Assembly (NCBI GenBank): GCA_011634665.1
Contig: WAEK01000016.1
Coordinates: forward strand, 1,042,001-1,106,000
Source of the DNA: Mortierella sp. BCC40632
Taxonomy: Eukaryota; Mortierellomycota; Mortierellomycetes; Mortierellales; Mortierellaceae
Reading direction: 5' to 3'
Length of the DNA stretch: 64,000 bases
The notes beneath the pieces were generated by a model, which worked only from the letters and a program-made list of their open reading frames with translations, was not told where the DNA came from and searched no databases. The position numbers and the translations under genes are program-made. Numbering within the stretch: the stretch's first letter is position 1; each line of letters starts with the position of its first letter. This document shows, piece after piece, positions 12,523 to 24,346 of this stretch.

Positions 12523-13991
12523 AATGGTATGGTACACGGCAAAGAAAGGCAAAAGAGGGTGCTGGGACAATGGGATGGAAAGGGAAGAAGGGAAAACAGC
12601 TGAACCATTGGGTGTGCAGAAAAAAAAGTGAAAAAAATATCCCATCTTTCCTTGTCCATGTATCCGTCTCTCTTTTCTCTCTCATGTGTATCTGCACTAT
12701 GCCATGTCCATGTCCGCGCCAATGTCCGATGCCGAAAAAGCCTTGACACTCCGAGTGCTGATGCCTCTCTTTCTTCCATCCATGTTTGGTCCATGCCTCA
12801 AGGCAAAGGGGAAAGAGCCTCCCTCTTGCCCTCTTCCCCTTCTTTCCTTCTTTCCCTCTTTCCTCCTCACGCTTGTCAATGCATTTAGGTATCGATGGGC
12901 CGATGATGTGTTGTTGCTGTTTACCTCAACATTTCCATGCTTCCAGTTCCTGCTGTCCCAGCGATCTTCCAAACAATAAAGAATGAGGGTGCTGAGCGCT
13001 TCCTTCCCATAAAGCTTATTTGCCAATTGCATTTGGCTCACCGACATGGCTGCCACTCCGGGTCCTCTGCCTTCATCGCCACTTGTCCTGTTGTTTTTTC
13101 TTGTTTTCTTTTTTGGTCGCATCTCGCCCAAGATCCTTTCCGAAAAGTCATTGGATTCTTTAAAGATACCCTGACTAATGATGGTCGTACTGCAGACCGA
13201 ACACCGTGTGTGTGAACTAATCTTTGGGTGATCCTGAAGGGAAATCAAAAAATCGTGGCTCATAGAAGAGAGATACAAGGTTTTCCAAGCGTGAGTACAT
13301 GGCCACGGCATGTCGAAAAATTTCATACCACACCCTCACAAAAATAGGAGGACAAAGACGAGAGAGGACCAAGCCCAAGAGCCAGTCCAAGGGAGAAGAA
13401 GGGAAAAACAATCTTGTGGGTGGCACGGAGCTCGGCACGGAGGCGGATAAGTTTTTTTGCTGACTAGATCGTGCTTTTTTGTGTTTTTCTTTTTTCTTTT
13501 TTCTTTTTTTCTTCTCTTTCCTCACTGTGTTTGTGCGTCCAAAGGAAGCGCCTGATGAATTGGGGATGTGGCGAAATGGATGAATCTCTCGGTCGGTGTC
13601 TTAGTTCTTTTTTGATGGAGCTGCACTGTGTTATAAACTTTTTTTTTTTTTTTTTTTTTTTTTGCCTGGACCCATGCTACGGTCGAATCGCAATGACCTT
13701 CAATCACAGATGTTGATGATGATAATGATGCTGTGTTGGTGAAGATGATGATGGCCTCACTTTCCATGTTTCGTTTCAATTGAGCATCCTTTGCCGTAAA
13801 GTGTATCCTGGCTCAACTGTTGTTTCCGTTGGACAACTTGCCTGGTTTATGAACCTCGGGATATATTATTACACATTAGCACAACTAGCACATCCGCATT
13901 TGCATGGGAAAAGAAAGGGGGGAAGCATAAAGTCAGAAAAGGGGATCCTTTCCTCCACCCAGGGTCCATGGCTGTTGTCTTTGGGGTAAAT

Positions 13992-14000
13992 TATATAAAG
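13992..14000 (+). promoter_or_regulatory. TATA-box-like element
   Basis: TATATAAAG matches the eukaryotic TATA consensus on the plus strand. No convincing coding gene follows within a kilobase, so it may drive a non-coding transcript or be chance. Confidence 0.2.
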
Positions 14001-16952
14001 GGTAGACTGACCTAGTCCTGACTCGCCTAGACAAAAGTTTTGTATAGGGCACTCTACTCTCCAAAGACAATCCCGTGTGGTAATGGTTGGCTAGATCTGT
14101 CGAAATGATGCCATGATGCAGTGCCTCCTGCTTTTCTCTCTACTGCACTTTTTTTGAGCCTATGTGGAGGATGGCAAAGGAAAAGGCATAAACAAGGGCA
14201 CATGTAAGCCTCCAATGCACCCAATAGGGAATTACTGTTATCCATTGGCCCCGTCGAAGGATGCCAGCATGGACTCAGCTGACCTATCCCTCTAAAAGAA
14301 AAATAAAAAGAATCTGCCGACGGGCCATTTGGTGCTTGCGGGAAGGAAGAGTCCAGTCTCCCTGTTGACATGCAGGCCGTTGTTCAGGTGAAAGATCTCT
14401 CCTCCTCCACTCCACCCCCTAGCTGTTCCCTTTGCAGGCTGCAGGTTGCATGCTGAGTGTGTAAATGTAGTCCCGCTCCACTGGACCTCTCTGAGTTTGC
14501 TGGCGGTTCATCGTCTTCCGGGATAGAAGGGGGATAGTAATCCCAGCCATCCTTCCAGTTCCCGTTGAGTGAGCTGAAAAGATGCCTCAGGCGAGAGGGT
14601 GCAGAGCTTTGTTGTGGTGCCTGTGCACGCTGTAAGCTTGTCGATCGACTCTCACTTTGCGAGATACAAAACAAAAGTCTTGGCTGCGGAGAAGAGTTCC
14701 TGTTTGTTGTCAGAAAGGCCCGAGCTGAACAATAATCCACCCCCAAGTGCCCTTCTGCCCCTGATATCCTGCTACCCTGCGAATCAACGTGTGAACTCTG
14801 AAAAGACTCTGTTCCTGAAAACAAAAACAAAAAAAAAGCACGCCTGAGTGCGTCCGTGTCCCTGGGATATTCAGAGTAAAGCCCTGAGCCTTCGTTTTTG
14901 CTGATCCCATGGTCAGTTTCAAGCCAGCCCACTGGCCACAGTGCAGGTTGTGGTTATTATTGTTGTTGTTGCTGTTGCTGTTTGAAAGTGTCGTCTCTGT
15001 TGATGATGTCGTCTTTCTGTGAGAGAGTCGTTTTGTATCCCCTGCATTGGCGAAGGACTGGATAGGGGTAATGAAAATCCTTTCCATCCTTTCTGTCCAG
15101 CGAATTGGTTGGGCATGGCACCATGGCACAAAAACACTAAAACCTAAAAAAAGCTTACCAACCATACAACACAAGCTGTACTGCATGCTTGACTTTATCT
15201 GCAAGCCCTGTCTCTTGTCAAGATATGTTCGATGATCTTATCCAAAATTTGCATGGTTGAGGAGATATAAAGGCTGAAGTGTGGGTCAAGAAAGAAAGAG
15301 AGATTTGGGATTTATTTTTTTTTTTTCAAGGCCGGCCCACCAAGTATTTATAGCGGTTGTCCATAGCCGCCCATTGCCTTTTGTTCGCTCTCACCCTTTG
15401 TTCCTGTTTCAACCCGCCAAAGGGAGAAAGAAGGGCTGAGAGATAGAGAAAGAGAGCCAACCCCTTCGTGAGTGATGACAACTCCTTCCTGTTATCTGGT
15501 GTCGACCATGCAGTTGAGAGTGCGAGCGATGTACACCATGGAGCGCAGTGCAAGGTAGTAGCAGCCGTAGCAGGCCATAGGGACTCGTTGGCGTGGGCTC
15601 GCAACCCAAAAAACACAAGAGCCATCTTGATCTTGTTGCCCGTGAGCCACAAAAGAGAGGAGTTGTCAAGACCGGTGACTGTGAGTTCTTTCTGATATCA
15701 TTTTTGCCAGAGTCGGGGTTGCCAGGTCGGCTCCAGATACAAGGAGCACGTACATCCCACCTGGCCAGGCCCCATCTCTAGAGTTCATTTCTACCCCCTC
15801 CCCCTGTCTCCTTGTTCCTTCTTCTTCTTACACCCTATTTTCTTAGACTACGATCGGTTATGCATGGCTGCATTGAAGAAAGGAACCAAAGGATGTTGAC
15901 TAGTCGGAATATGAAAATGGAATGCAGCTCTGTGTTTTCGTATCCGGAACCTTTTTTCTGTTGCCAACTCTTGTACACACCTCTTCCGTCTAAGCATTCC
16001 GCCGTATACATTCCACGGCTAAAGACAAGAGTCGAATAGACACCGCCTGGCTCTGAGTCCTTCTGTGTTCACTCTCCACATATCCGTTAGAAACCCGAAT
16101 CACGCCCCCCTTCACGCGGCTGTCTAGAAAGAATAATGGACAAGCGCCATGGAAAAATAGCCAAGTAGCTCAATCGTCGAACAATATGTAGACTGTAGTA
16201 GGATGGCATGGCACGTGGCGATCCAAGCTGAAAGCAAAGCACTAGGACTTTTTTTTTTTTTTTTTTTTTTTCTTGCTCTCTTGCCAGCAGGGCATTTTTT
16301 TTTTTCTTTCCTTGCCAGAGCAAAAGTGAGAAAGAGCAAAAAGGAGAAAGGCGTGGATCTCTCTCACTCTCTTTCTCTCTCTCTCCGAGTGGGCCGTTAA
16401 GGTGTGAGCAAACAAAAAGAAGAGTGACAAATGAGCGATCTAGGCCGTGAGAACAAAACGAGGCTTAATTTGCTGGGTGAAGACTGTTGAGGGTCTGGTT
16501 GCACAGAAACCCATCTTTGAAAGCATCCAGCCCCGAGAAATGGGATGCCAGGATTACACAGATGCAAAAGAAAAAAAAGAGAGAGAGACGCACATTTACT
16601 CATCAACAGGAAATAAACGATGCAGATGAATGAGCAAGAGTACAACTGGATCGCCATTGCTACAAGAGAATGAGAAAAAGAATAAGAAATGATGACAGAC
16701 AAACGAGAGCCTAGTCCTGGCCCTGTGTCTCGGCCCAACCACGAGGAGAAGAAGAGAGCCAGAGCCAGAGAGAGAGAGAGAGAGGCTTTTTGGGCGACCC
16801 ACTCGGTCCGCTCTTCATAAACCAGCCATTGTTGCTCTTCTTTGCTTCTTTTCTCTTTTTTCTCTTCGATCGTCTCCTTGCCTTTCCTTCCCCACTGCTC
16901 CTCGCACCCCTTACCAACCTCCCCCCCCACTCCCTGCCAACCCTCCATCTCC

Positions 16953-18233
16953 ATGGCCGCACACAGTTTCCCCACTGCTCCTGAGGCAGGCCGCACCAAG
17001 ACGCCTCGCTGGACTCAGCCTGTCTCGTTCTACGGAATGGGCGTCTTCAGCAAGTACTATGCCAGCTCCATCTGTGTCTTCCTCCTCCTTGTCCCCTTCC
17101 TTGTCATGCCCGCCATGGGCCAGGGCGCTGCCGACGATCCGTGCCTTGCTCCCTTTGATGCCAACAAGGACTACTTCCCTAGCAAGATCACTGGTAAAAA
17201 TGACTTTGTGTTACTGATGCTTCGCCGCGACGTTGCCCTTTCAAGATGGCTATCATGGCCGCTGGACTGTCTCGACTCACAGATACTTCTATCCTTTCCT
17301 TTCCTTGTTGATTTGAATATCGGATATGACCTGCAGTGGATAATGCTGCTCTCTTCAAGGTCCGTTACGAAAAGAACTACAAGGTCGTGACGAACACCTC
17401 CCAGAACACCACGTATGTCCTGACTCAATGCAACACTCCTCGCCCCGATGCATCGCTCTTCGGCAACAACACGGTCTTCGTGAGCGTGCCTGTGAAGAAT
17501 GCCGCCACGCTGGCGACGACGGCTTTGCCCTACATTGAGCTCCTTGGACGTCGTTCGACTCTGAAGGTGGTTGACACTGAAGGGATGGTATCCTCGCCCT
17601 GTGTCCAGCTTGGACTCGAGAAGCGAGAGATCACTGGACTGGAGGACACGAACCAGGAGCTCCGAGCCTCGCAGCTCCAAGGCGTCGACGTTATCTTTAC
17701 CTCGTTTGGCTTCAACTTGGACCCCGCCATCGTCAACAAGACCGTCATCACCTCCGAGTCAACGGATCCCGGCCCATTGAACGTAAGTGAGATTCACTGC
17801 CACACCTTATTCTTCCACAGTATGCCGCTTGATGCGCATACACCTTTCCCTACTCTTCAGTGAGAAAAAAAGAAAAGAAAAAAGAAAAGCAGAGAGGCAG
17901 GATCTATTCTTCTTTAGCAAGCGAGCTTCTCAGTGAGCAACCCTTTTGGCTAAGCGGAGAGCCCTATTCGGATGTTCGGGTGTTCAGAGGCAAAGGTTGA
18001 GAAGAGAAAGCTTAATAGGAGAGAGAAGGGCGTTATTTATCGGCTCTGTTCCAAGAGTGTGTGTGAGTGTGAGAGACTTTCAGGAACAAGGGTGTGCCAA
18101 GGACCTTGTTTGCCAACTATGACTCGCTACTTCGCTCAACGCGGCACCATCGGCGCAGGATTAAGCACAGAGGAAACCCTTGCCTTTCTGACGATTCGTC
18201 CAACCTGAAAACCATTACCTTTTTCCTCTACAC

Positions 18234-18268
<35 letters not shown>

Positions 18269-19090
18269 GGGCATGCCTTAACTCTAATTTCCCCCCTTGT
18301 CCTTCTACTTCTATAGCGTGCAGAGTGGCTCGAGTTCTACTCGACCTTCTTTAACTTGGAAGAGTTTGCACAGAGCCTGACTTCAAAGATCAACAACAAC
18401 TACAACTGTCTTAAGAGCCGTGCTGCAGCCCAAAAGACCAAGCCTGTTATCGCCTGGGCTTCGTATGAGGCTCCTGCCACCTACAACAACAACACGCCTG
18501 CTTGGACCGTTTCCAATGCTGCTTACAAGCGTATTCTCTCTGAGGATGCTGGAGCCACCTTCTTCAATGGAACGACCAAGGGCAGATTTGCATCTGCAGC
18601 CGAGTTTGCTGAGGCGGTCAAGGATGTGGATGTGCTCATTGACGAGACCTTTACCGGTGCCAACATGACTCAGTTCTTGGAGAGCTACAGCTTGACCGAG
18701 GCCTCGACTCTCAAGTTTGTCCAGAACAAGGCTATTTTCCGTGAGGATGGTTTGGTCAACCCTACTGATGGTCGTGACTGGCTTGAGGGCGGTGTGGTGA
18801 TGGACGATGCTGTTCTTCAAGACATTGTCCGTGCCGTGCATCCAGAGACATTGCCCAAGACCATCCAATATAACTGGATCCGCAACGTCGCCAAGGGTGA
18901 GCCAAAGCAAGTTTTGACCGGTGCCAACTGCACAGTGCCCGATGGTAACACTCCCATCAATAACCGTGCTGCCGACTGCTCTAAGAACACAGACACGGGC
19001 AGTGGAAAGGGAAGTGGAGCTGTCAAGACTATTGGCAGCATTGCCATGACTGTTGCTCTCGGCTTGGTTGCCACTGTCTTTGCGCTCTAA
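16953..19090 (+). CDS. Secreted, GPI-anchored class III substrate-binding protein (BtuF/FepB-like)
   Basis: Exons are 16953-17193, 17337-17782 and 18317-19090, with matching phases; 486 residues. The first ATG (CTCCATGG context) is used; an internal ATG at 17037 would give 458 residues and a cleaner signal peptide (hydrophobic FLLLVPFLV, then AMGQG). The body resembles the periplasmic binding proteins of bacterial siderophore/cobalamin ABC importers. It has a lobe with LPYIELLGRRSTLKVVDTEG, a helix block RAEWLEFYSTFFNLEEFA typical of that family, and a second lobe with KPVIAWASYEAP, ILSEDAGATFF and EAVKDVDVLIDE. Many Asn-X-Ser/Thr sequons fit a glycosylated extracellular protein. The end (small residues, then IGSIAMTVALGLVATVFAL) is a typical GPI-attachment tail. 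It probably binds a metal chelate or cofactor at the cell surface or wall; the ligand is unknown. No partner importer is encoded nearby. The family assignment is from motif recall, not a search. Confidence 0.72.
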
Positions 19091-20003
19091 GTAGTGTCCC
19101 TGGTATTGGCGATGAGTCCCCCAATAGCCTATGGCTTGACTAAAGTACACTGTTGGATTTTATTTTCTTTGTAGCTGTGATAGTCAGTTAGATGCAGTTA
19201 CATTGTTTCACCCTCTTGCCTTTTAACAAAGTTCTGAGAAGACGATTGAACTAGAGGTTCTATTCTTTTCTTTTTTTGGGCGTCTCTGCTGATGCACTAC
19301 ACTGCTGAGAAGAGCAGGAGGAGTCTTGCGGATAAAAATATGGTCGCGTGTCCAAAATTATTCCCGTCGGAATGGAGACGATGTTCATGAGGATTGGTTC
19401 TTGCAGGTGACCAGGTTCCTGACCAAAAAAAAAAAAGGGAATAGGATCAATGAAGGACACAATTGATAGCAATGATGGATCCCGAGAGTGACGGTAAAAA
19501 AGATATTATTGCCGACAAGAGTTAGAACCAGGGCCTCCTCTTTCTCCTTTGTGTTCCTCTACAATTACTCTACCCCCACCTCAGGGCAAGCAAGGTCCTT
19601 TTTGGCTCCAGGTCGCGTCCGTGCAAAAAGGCGAACAGCGCGGCTGTGACAGCGATCGAATCATTTTGTGCTGGTCGCCCCGTGTCACAGACTCGTCGGT
19701 CACTAAAAAAAAAAAAAAAGAAACCTTTTGGGTCGATTCATTCCATCTGTCCATCTCCTACACTCTCACTTTCTCTCTCTTTGGTTTTCCGCTCTCTCTC
19801 TCTCTTCGTCTTGTCCTCTTACTACGAGTCACCATCCTCTTCATCTACCACATCCATTGACCGCCTCTACTTTCTCCTGTCCTCTTACCCGAGTCAAGTC
19901 TCGTCTTTCTCACCATCCTTGTCTCAGCCTACGTGTGTGCCTCACTCTCTCACTCTCACTCTTTCTCTATTCGTCCCATTTGTCCTCGGTTGACTAATCT
20001 GTC
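19091..20003. other. Intergenic region: 3' UTR and CT-rich promoter
   Basis: The first part is the 3' flank of the binding-protein gene. Bases 19740-19980 are strongly CT-rich on the plus strand, directly upstream of the SGF11 start, as expected for a fungal leader or core promoter. No coding sequence is seen. Confidence 0.5.
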
Positions 20004-20299
20004 ATGTCGTCTCCACTCGCCAGGAGCACCTCAACCATGTCCAGTGCAGACATGGAAGCGTAAGTTGGATCAATCTTTGACTCTTCCATCAAATCTTTGA
20101 CCAATGCAGCTCTAGTCTTTTTTTGCCAGTTGTCTGTTCCTCGGTGGCAGAGCAATGACCTCTAATCACTTTGACAGGGTCCTTTGTGCTTCCACGCAGG
20201 CTTCCCTCTTCCACTATGCCTCCTTCTCTCTGGCCCCTTGTCTTGCCCCCCTTTTTTCTCCCGTCTCTTTCTGTCATCGATACAACGTGTCTTCCCCGC

Positions 20300-20330
<31 letters not shown>

Positions 20331-23300
20331 CTATTTTTCCTTCTTTCTTGGGTGACGATCCGTATTTTTTTTTTTTTTTCTTTATCATTCCTGATACGGA
20401 ACCTCCTCCCTTTGTTGATTGTGTCAGGGGAAAGGAGGAATCACTGATAAACCAGGCAAAGTGTTGTTCAACCTAACGTTATCTCTTTACTCTATGGAAA
20501 TAGCTTGTTCGCCAAGATCCATAAGGAGCAAGCAGCGCAACTAGAGCTCCTGCGTCATACAAAGCGTGCCATGGACAAATCGATTGTTGGACGCGATGGC
20601 TCTGACGGAGCTGCAGTTACCTCTATGGCCAGTCTTGTAAGTGATGAGTGAAGAGAGATGAGAAAAAGGCCGATTCAAGAGAGACGTTACCTGATTTGCT
20701 TATCGGAGAGTTGCCTTTTTTGTTTTTTTTTTCCCGGCTGGATTAAAGTCGTTCGAGATTTTAGGCGAGCTTCTTGATGAGCTTGTGCTTGATGTGGTGT
20801 TGGAGGCCCATCGAGAAGTCAAGGCTATGAAATCGACTTGTCCGATTTGTAAAACAAAGTAAGTCAAGCAAAAAAAAAAAAAAAAAAAATAGAGCCATTG
20901 ATCTTCTATATTGTACCCAAGGAAAAAAGAAAAAAAAAAGAGAGACACTAACAGGACTGAGCCACATTCCTCGTGCGTCATTTTCGTCGTATTTCCTAGG
21001 TGTCGAGTCTATGGTAAGCAGAAGCATGTGGACGTGCACGTCGCATCTCGGCGGATAATTTGGTCCGCGCACGTGAACCGATGTCAAAGGATATTATTCT
21101 ACATGGTTCCCCTACTAAGCATTCTTCTAATCTTTTTTTTTATTTATTCGGTGCTATGCAACTATCTCTCTCCCTCCCCCCCTCTTTCTTTGCAATCAAT
21201 GGTAGCGGTACGACCTGGACAGGATATCTTTGGTCAGACTCCGTCCAACAACAATTCCCAATCGTACAAATGCGTCCATTGTCTACGATCCTTCCCTGCA
21301 CAGCGATACGCGCCTCATTTGGAAAAATGTCTTGGTCTTTCAGGACGCGCCTCATCTCGCGCCGCTAGCCGGAGGTAAAAAAAAAATCATCAACAGAGAT
21401 GACTCCTTTTAAGGGTCGAGTGGCCATGGTTGACATACGTGCTGGTTCTATTGTCGTATCCGTCCTAATACTGATTCTGCTGAATTCGTTTGTCGCTTTT
21501 ATAGAATGGGTGCAGAAAGGGCTGGGTCGGGATCTCCTTTTACACCACTCAGTTATTCTGACGACCGCGAGGCTAGTGACTCGGATAAGGATTTGTTAGA
21601 GAAGAAACGTATGAACAACGAAACAGAGCCCTGGATAGCTTTTGTTTGTTAGCCGATTTGTCTCCGTAACGAGACCAGCACCTGGTTCGTGTTTTTTTAA
21701 CGTTCCCTTTCATTCTTCTTTTCTTTTGCATTTGAATATATCTTGTAAAAAAAAAATCTAGGCAAGAAACCAGCTACGTCGACAGCTCCTAGTGGCAGCC
21801 ACTCCAGCAGCCTCAATGCGAACAACAGTAGCACTAACAACAGCGGGGAATATGGAACTCCCAGCTCGGCAAAGGTAAGAAAGGTTTCTCCCCCTTCTTT
21901 GAGATGTTGAACTGTATGTAGTTTAGAATGAGCCCTACTACTTGACAATCGGTTTTCTGATTATTATTTCCTTCTCTCCCTCTATGTTCCTTATTAATGA
22001 ATTAGTCCTCGTCCTCAAGCTCGAGCAAGGTTAAAAAGCCAAAGCGTAGGTCCCTCTTTTCATGAGGCTTGGAATTTAGTACAATAATCTCGTTTAGTCA
22101 ACTCACTATTCACCACTCTACTGGATCTTTTTCTTTTCTTTTCTTTTTTTGCCCGCATTGATAGCTACGGAACCATCATCCGACTTAATATCGAAAACTC
22201 AAAAGGTGATAGTTTAGAGCCATCCCGCCCAATTTTTTCCGTTTTGTTGCGTCGCATTTTTTTTTTTAAGAACAAAGGACGGGAGATGTTATTTTTTATT
22301 ATTACTGCTGTGTTTAGCTGGGATCCCTCAAAGAGGGCAAAATGGAGTACGCTCTTTGGTCATATCATAATCCTATTTTACTAACAACATGGCTCTGAAC
22401 AACTTTATCACACGCACACTAAACAATTTCAAAAAAAAAAAAAAAAAAAAAAAAATCAACAACGGAAAACACACACACATACATACACACACACTGCCAA
22501 CTGCCCGGATGGTGGACTGGTTCGATAACGGGGATGGACTGGGAATTTTATTGTTTTTCCTCATTTTGTATCTCCCCCTCTTCCCCCCCCTCTTTCCTTC
22601 TGGAATCACTTTTTTTTCGTTGGCGAACATAGCCATCATCTTCGCTTGCAAAAGGTAATACCCTACTCTTTGCAAAACGAGAGAAGGAATGCAAGAAAAA
22701 AAAAAGATCATCTATTCCTCTCTTCCTTTTCCTAACTTTCTCTTTCATTCTATATAACCCCCCCTTCCTCCTCCTTTCTCCCTAGGCTCAAAAGGAAGCA
22801 GCGGCTCGTCAAAGCTAAAGGGCCTCGGACTCCAAGCGCCATCGACCACACAGTCGGGGACTACTACCTCTTCAACACCATCCACGACTGCAACAGGAGT
22901 CGCCACAGCCACAGCCAACGTCGGAGAGATTACACTGGGATACTTGGATGACCACCTGTTGCTGGCCAATGGCAAAAGTCTCCAGAATGGCAGTGGAGGC
23001 ACCCAAAAGTCGTCTAGTTCCAATTCAAAGAAATCAGGAGGTGGTGGGGGCAGTGGAGGGGGAGGGGTCAGTTCAGCCAAGAGGCCGCCTGGAGGGTCAA
23101 GTTCGGGAGGATCAGGGTCGTCGAGTGGCAAAAATGGGCAAGTTTTATCTTTTTATGATAGCCTGAGAGCAATAGGTGGTGGTGAAGAGTCGAGTGGGCC
23201 AGAAGATCTTGACGAAGACATTGTGATGAAAGGAGAAGAGGAGACAACAAAAGTGTTTCGACGGGTTCAACGACATTATGAAAAGGAAGAAGAGGAGGAT

Positions 23301-23993
23301 GGAGAATATGTGAATGAGGAAGACGACGACAAAGAGGATGAGGATTACAGGGACGACATCATGGTGAATGGCAAAGCAAACAAGGCTCGTCCTCATCATC
23401 GTCCCCGTCCCTTTCGCCCCTCCTCGGCTGTTGGTGGGGGCGGACGTGATCCATCCCACCACCAACATGCATCATCACATAGACATAACAAGAAATCTGC
23501 CGGCTCGACGTCTACCTCAAGCGCAGCAGCCGCATACTCAGGCCATGCTTCAGATTCTCTGGATACAGACTTTATTGGTAGGTGAACTCATTCTCTCTCT
23601 TTTTTCAGATTTTTTTTTTCTTTTTATTATTTTTTTTTTAAAGAAAAAAAAAGTGAAGATCATTTTATCCGCATCATAATATATGCTCTTGGACTGGACT
23701 GGATCAGACTGGACTTGTCTGGGATGGATCATACGACCTTTGACAACCAAAAAGACATGTCCACTAACAGGAATCTATCAACACGACCCCTGGACCTGCC
23801 AAAAAAAAAAAAAAAAAAAAAAAAAAAATGATGGTGGTGGAATGGCAATGAAATTGCTCTACATTATCTCTCTATTGTGATACTATATCATTTGTTCATG
23901 TGTGTGTGTGATATGACTCTGCTAGATATCGATGGGGATGGAGACGATGATGCGATGGAGATACTTCAGACGCCCAAAAAGAAGAGACCATAA
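20004..23993 (+). CDS. SGF11: SAGA deubiquitinase-module subunit SGF11 (ATXN7L3-like)
   Basis: Twelve exons: 20004-20059, 20504-20636, 20749-20858, 21000-21013, 21206-21374, 21505-21608, 21762-21874, 22006-22045, 22165-22205, 22633-22654, 22786-23577 and 23926-23993. They sum to 1662 nt, or 553 residues. The family signature is clear: helix SFEILGELLDELVLDVVLEA (residues 64-83), then PGQDIFGQ (108-115), then an SGF11 zinc finger CxxC-x11-H-x3-C (C127, C130, H142, C146) with RYAPHLEKC. SGF11 docks Ubp8/USP22 to the nucleosome acidic patch for H2B deubiquitination. An added CPIC-KTKC cluster (94-101) sits between the helix and PGQDIFGQ. The long Ser/Gly/Asp-rich carboxy-terminal tail ends in a basic PKKKRP, a possible nuclear localisation signal. 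Exons 4 (14 nt) and 10 (22 nt) are micro-exons required to keep phase; exon 10 is the least certain. Confidence 0.85.
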
Positions 23994-24217
23994 TTGTGGA
24001 CTACCAGAGAGAACTCGGCAAAGGCTTAGAAGGAGGAAAGAGAACGCCCAGTCAATGCTCCCCCTCCCCCCCACTCCATTCTTGCTATTGTAGAACAAGC
24101 TTCGCCTACCTCCCCTCCCCCCCCTCTTTTCCTATTCCTCCGCTTGACAAGATGGACCTTGGATTTGCTGTGTTGGATCGGACTATTAAAAGCGAAGTCG
24201 AGGGTGTTTCCAGCTTA

Positions 24218-24257
<40 letters not shown>

Positions 24258-24346
24258 CTTTTCTTTAATCTCTCTCTATCCAGAAACCATGACCACTTCC
24301 TCCCCATTGACATTATTATGAAGAAAAAAAAAAGATCGTTTACTGT
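23994..24346. other. Shared 3' region between convergent SGF11 and the RRM gene
   Basis: This holds C-rich blocks near 24058-24130 and a T run of about 36 bases at 24220-24257. No coding sequence is seen. Confidence 0.5.

Larger units (their letters stand above)
11138..16952. other. 5.8 kb gene-poor intergenic stretch
   Basis: This separates two divergently oriented start codons. The first 700 bases are GA-rich on the plus strand, so the leader of the minus-strand gene is CT-rich. Long GA microsatellites and A/T runs are frequent. Open frames up to about 209 codons exist on both strands but have low-complexity or mixed composition and no recognisable domain, so I do not call them. A TATATAAAG element occurs at 13992-14000. 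No tRNA or rRNA gene was recognised. Confidence 0.5.

Noticed and set aside
12697..13326. Minus-strand open frame of 209 codons
   Set aside because: Mixed composition, begins and ends in repeat-like DNA, no domain, no intron or homologue recognised; likely chance.
22318..22346. Possible 29-nt SGF11 exon
   Set aside because: It has good splice sites but changes the phase so that the following exons cannot join the long open tail; the chain without it fits.
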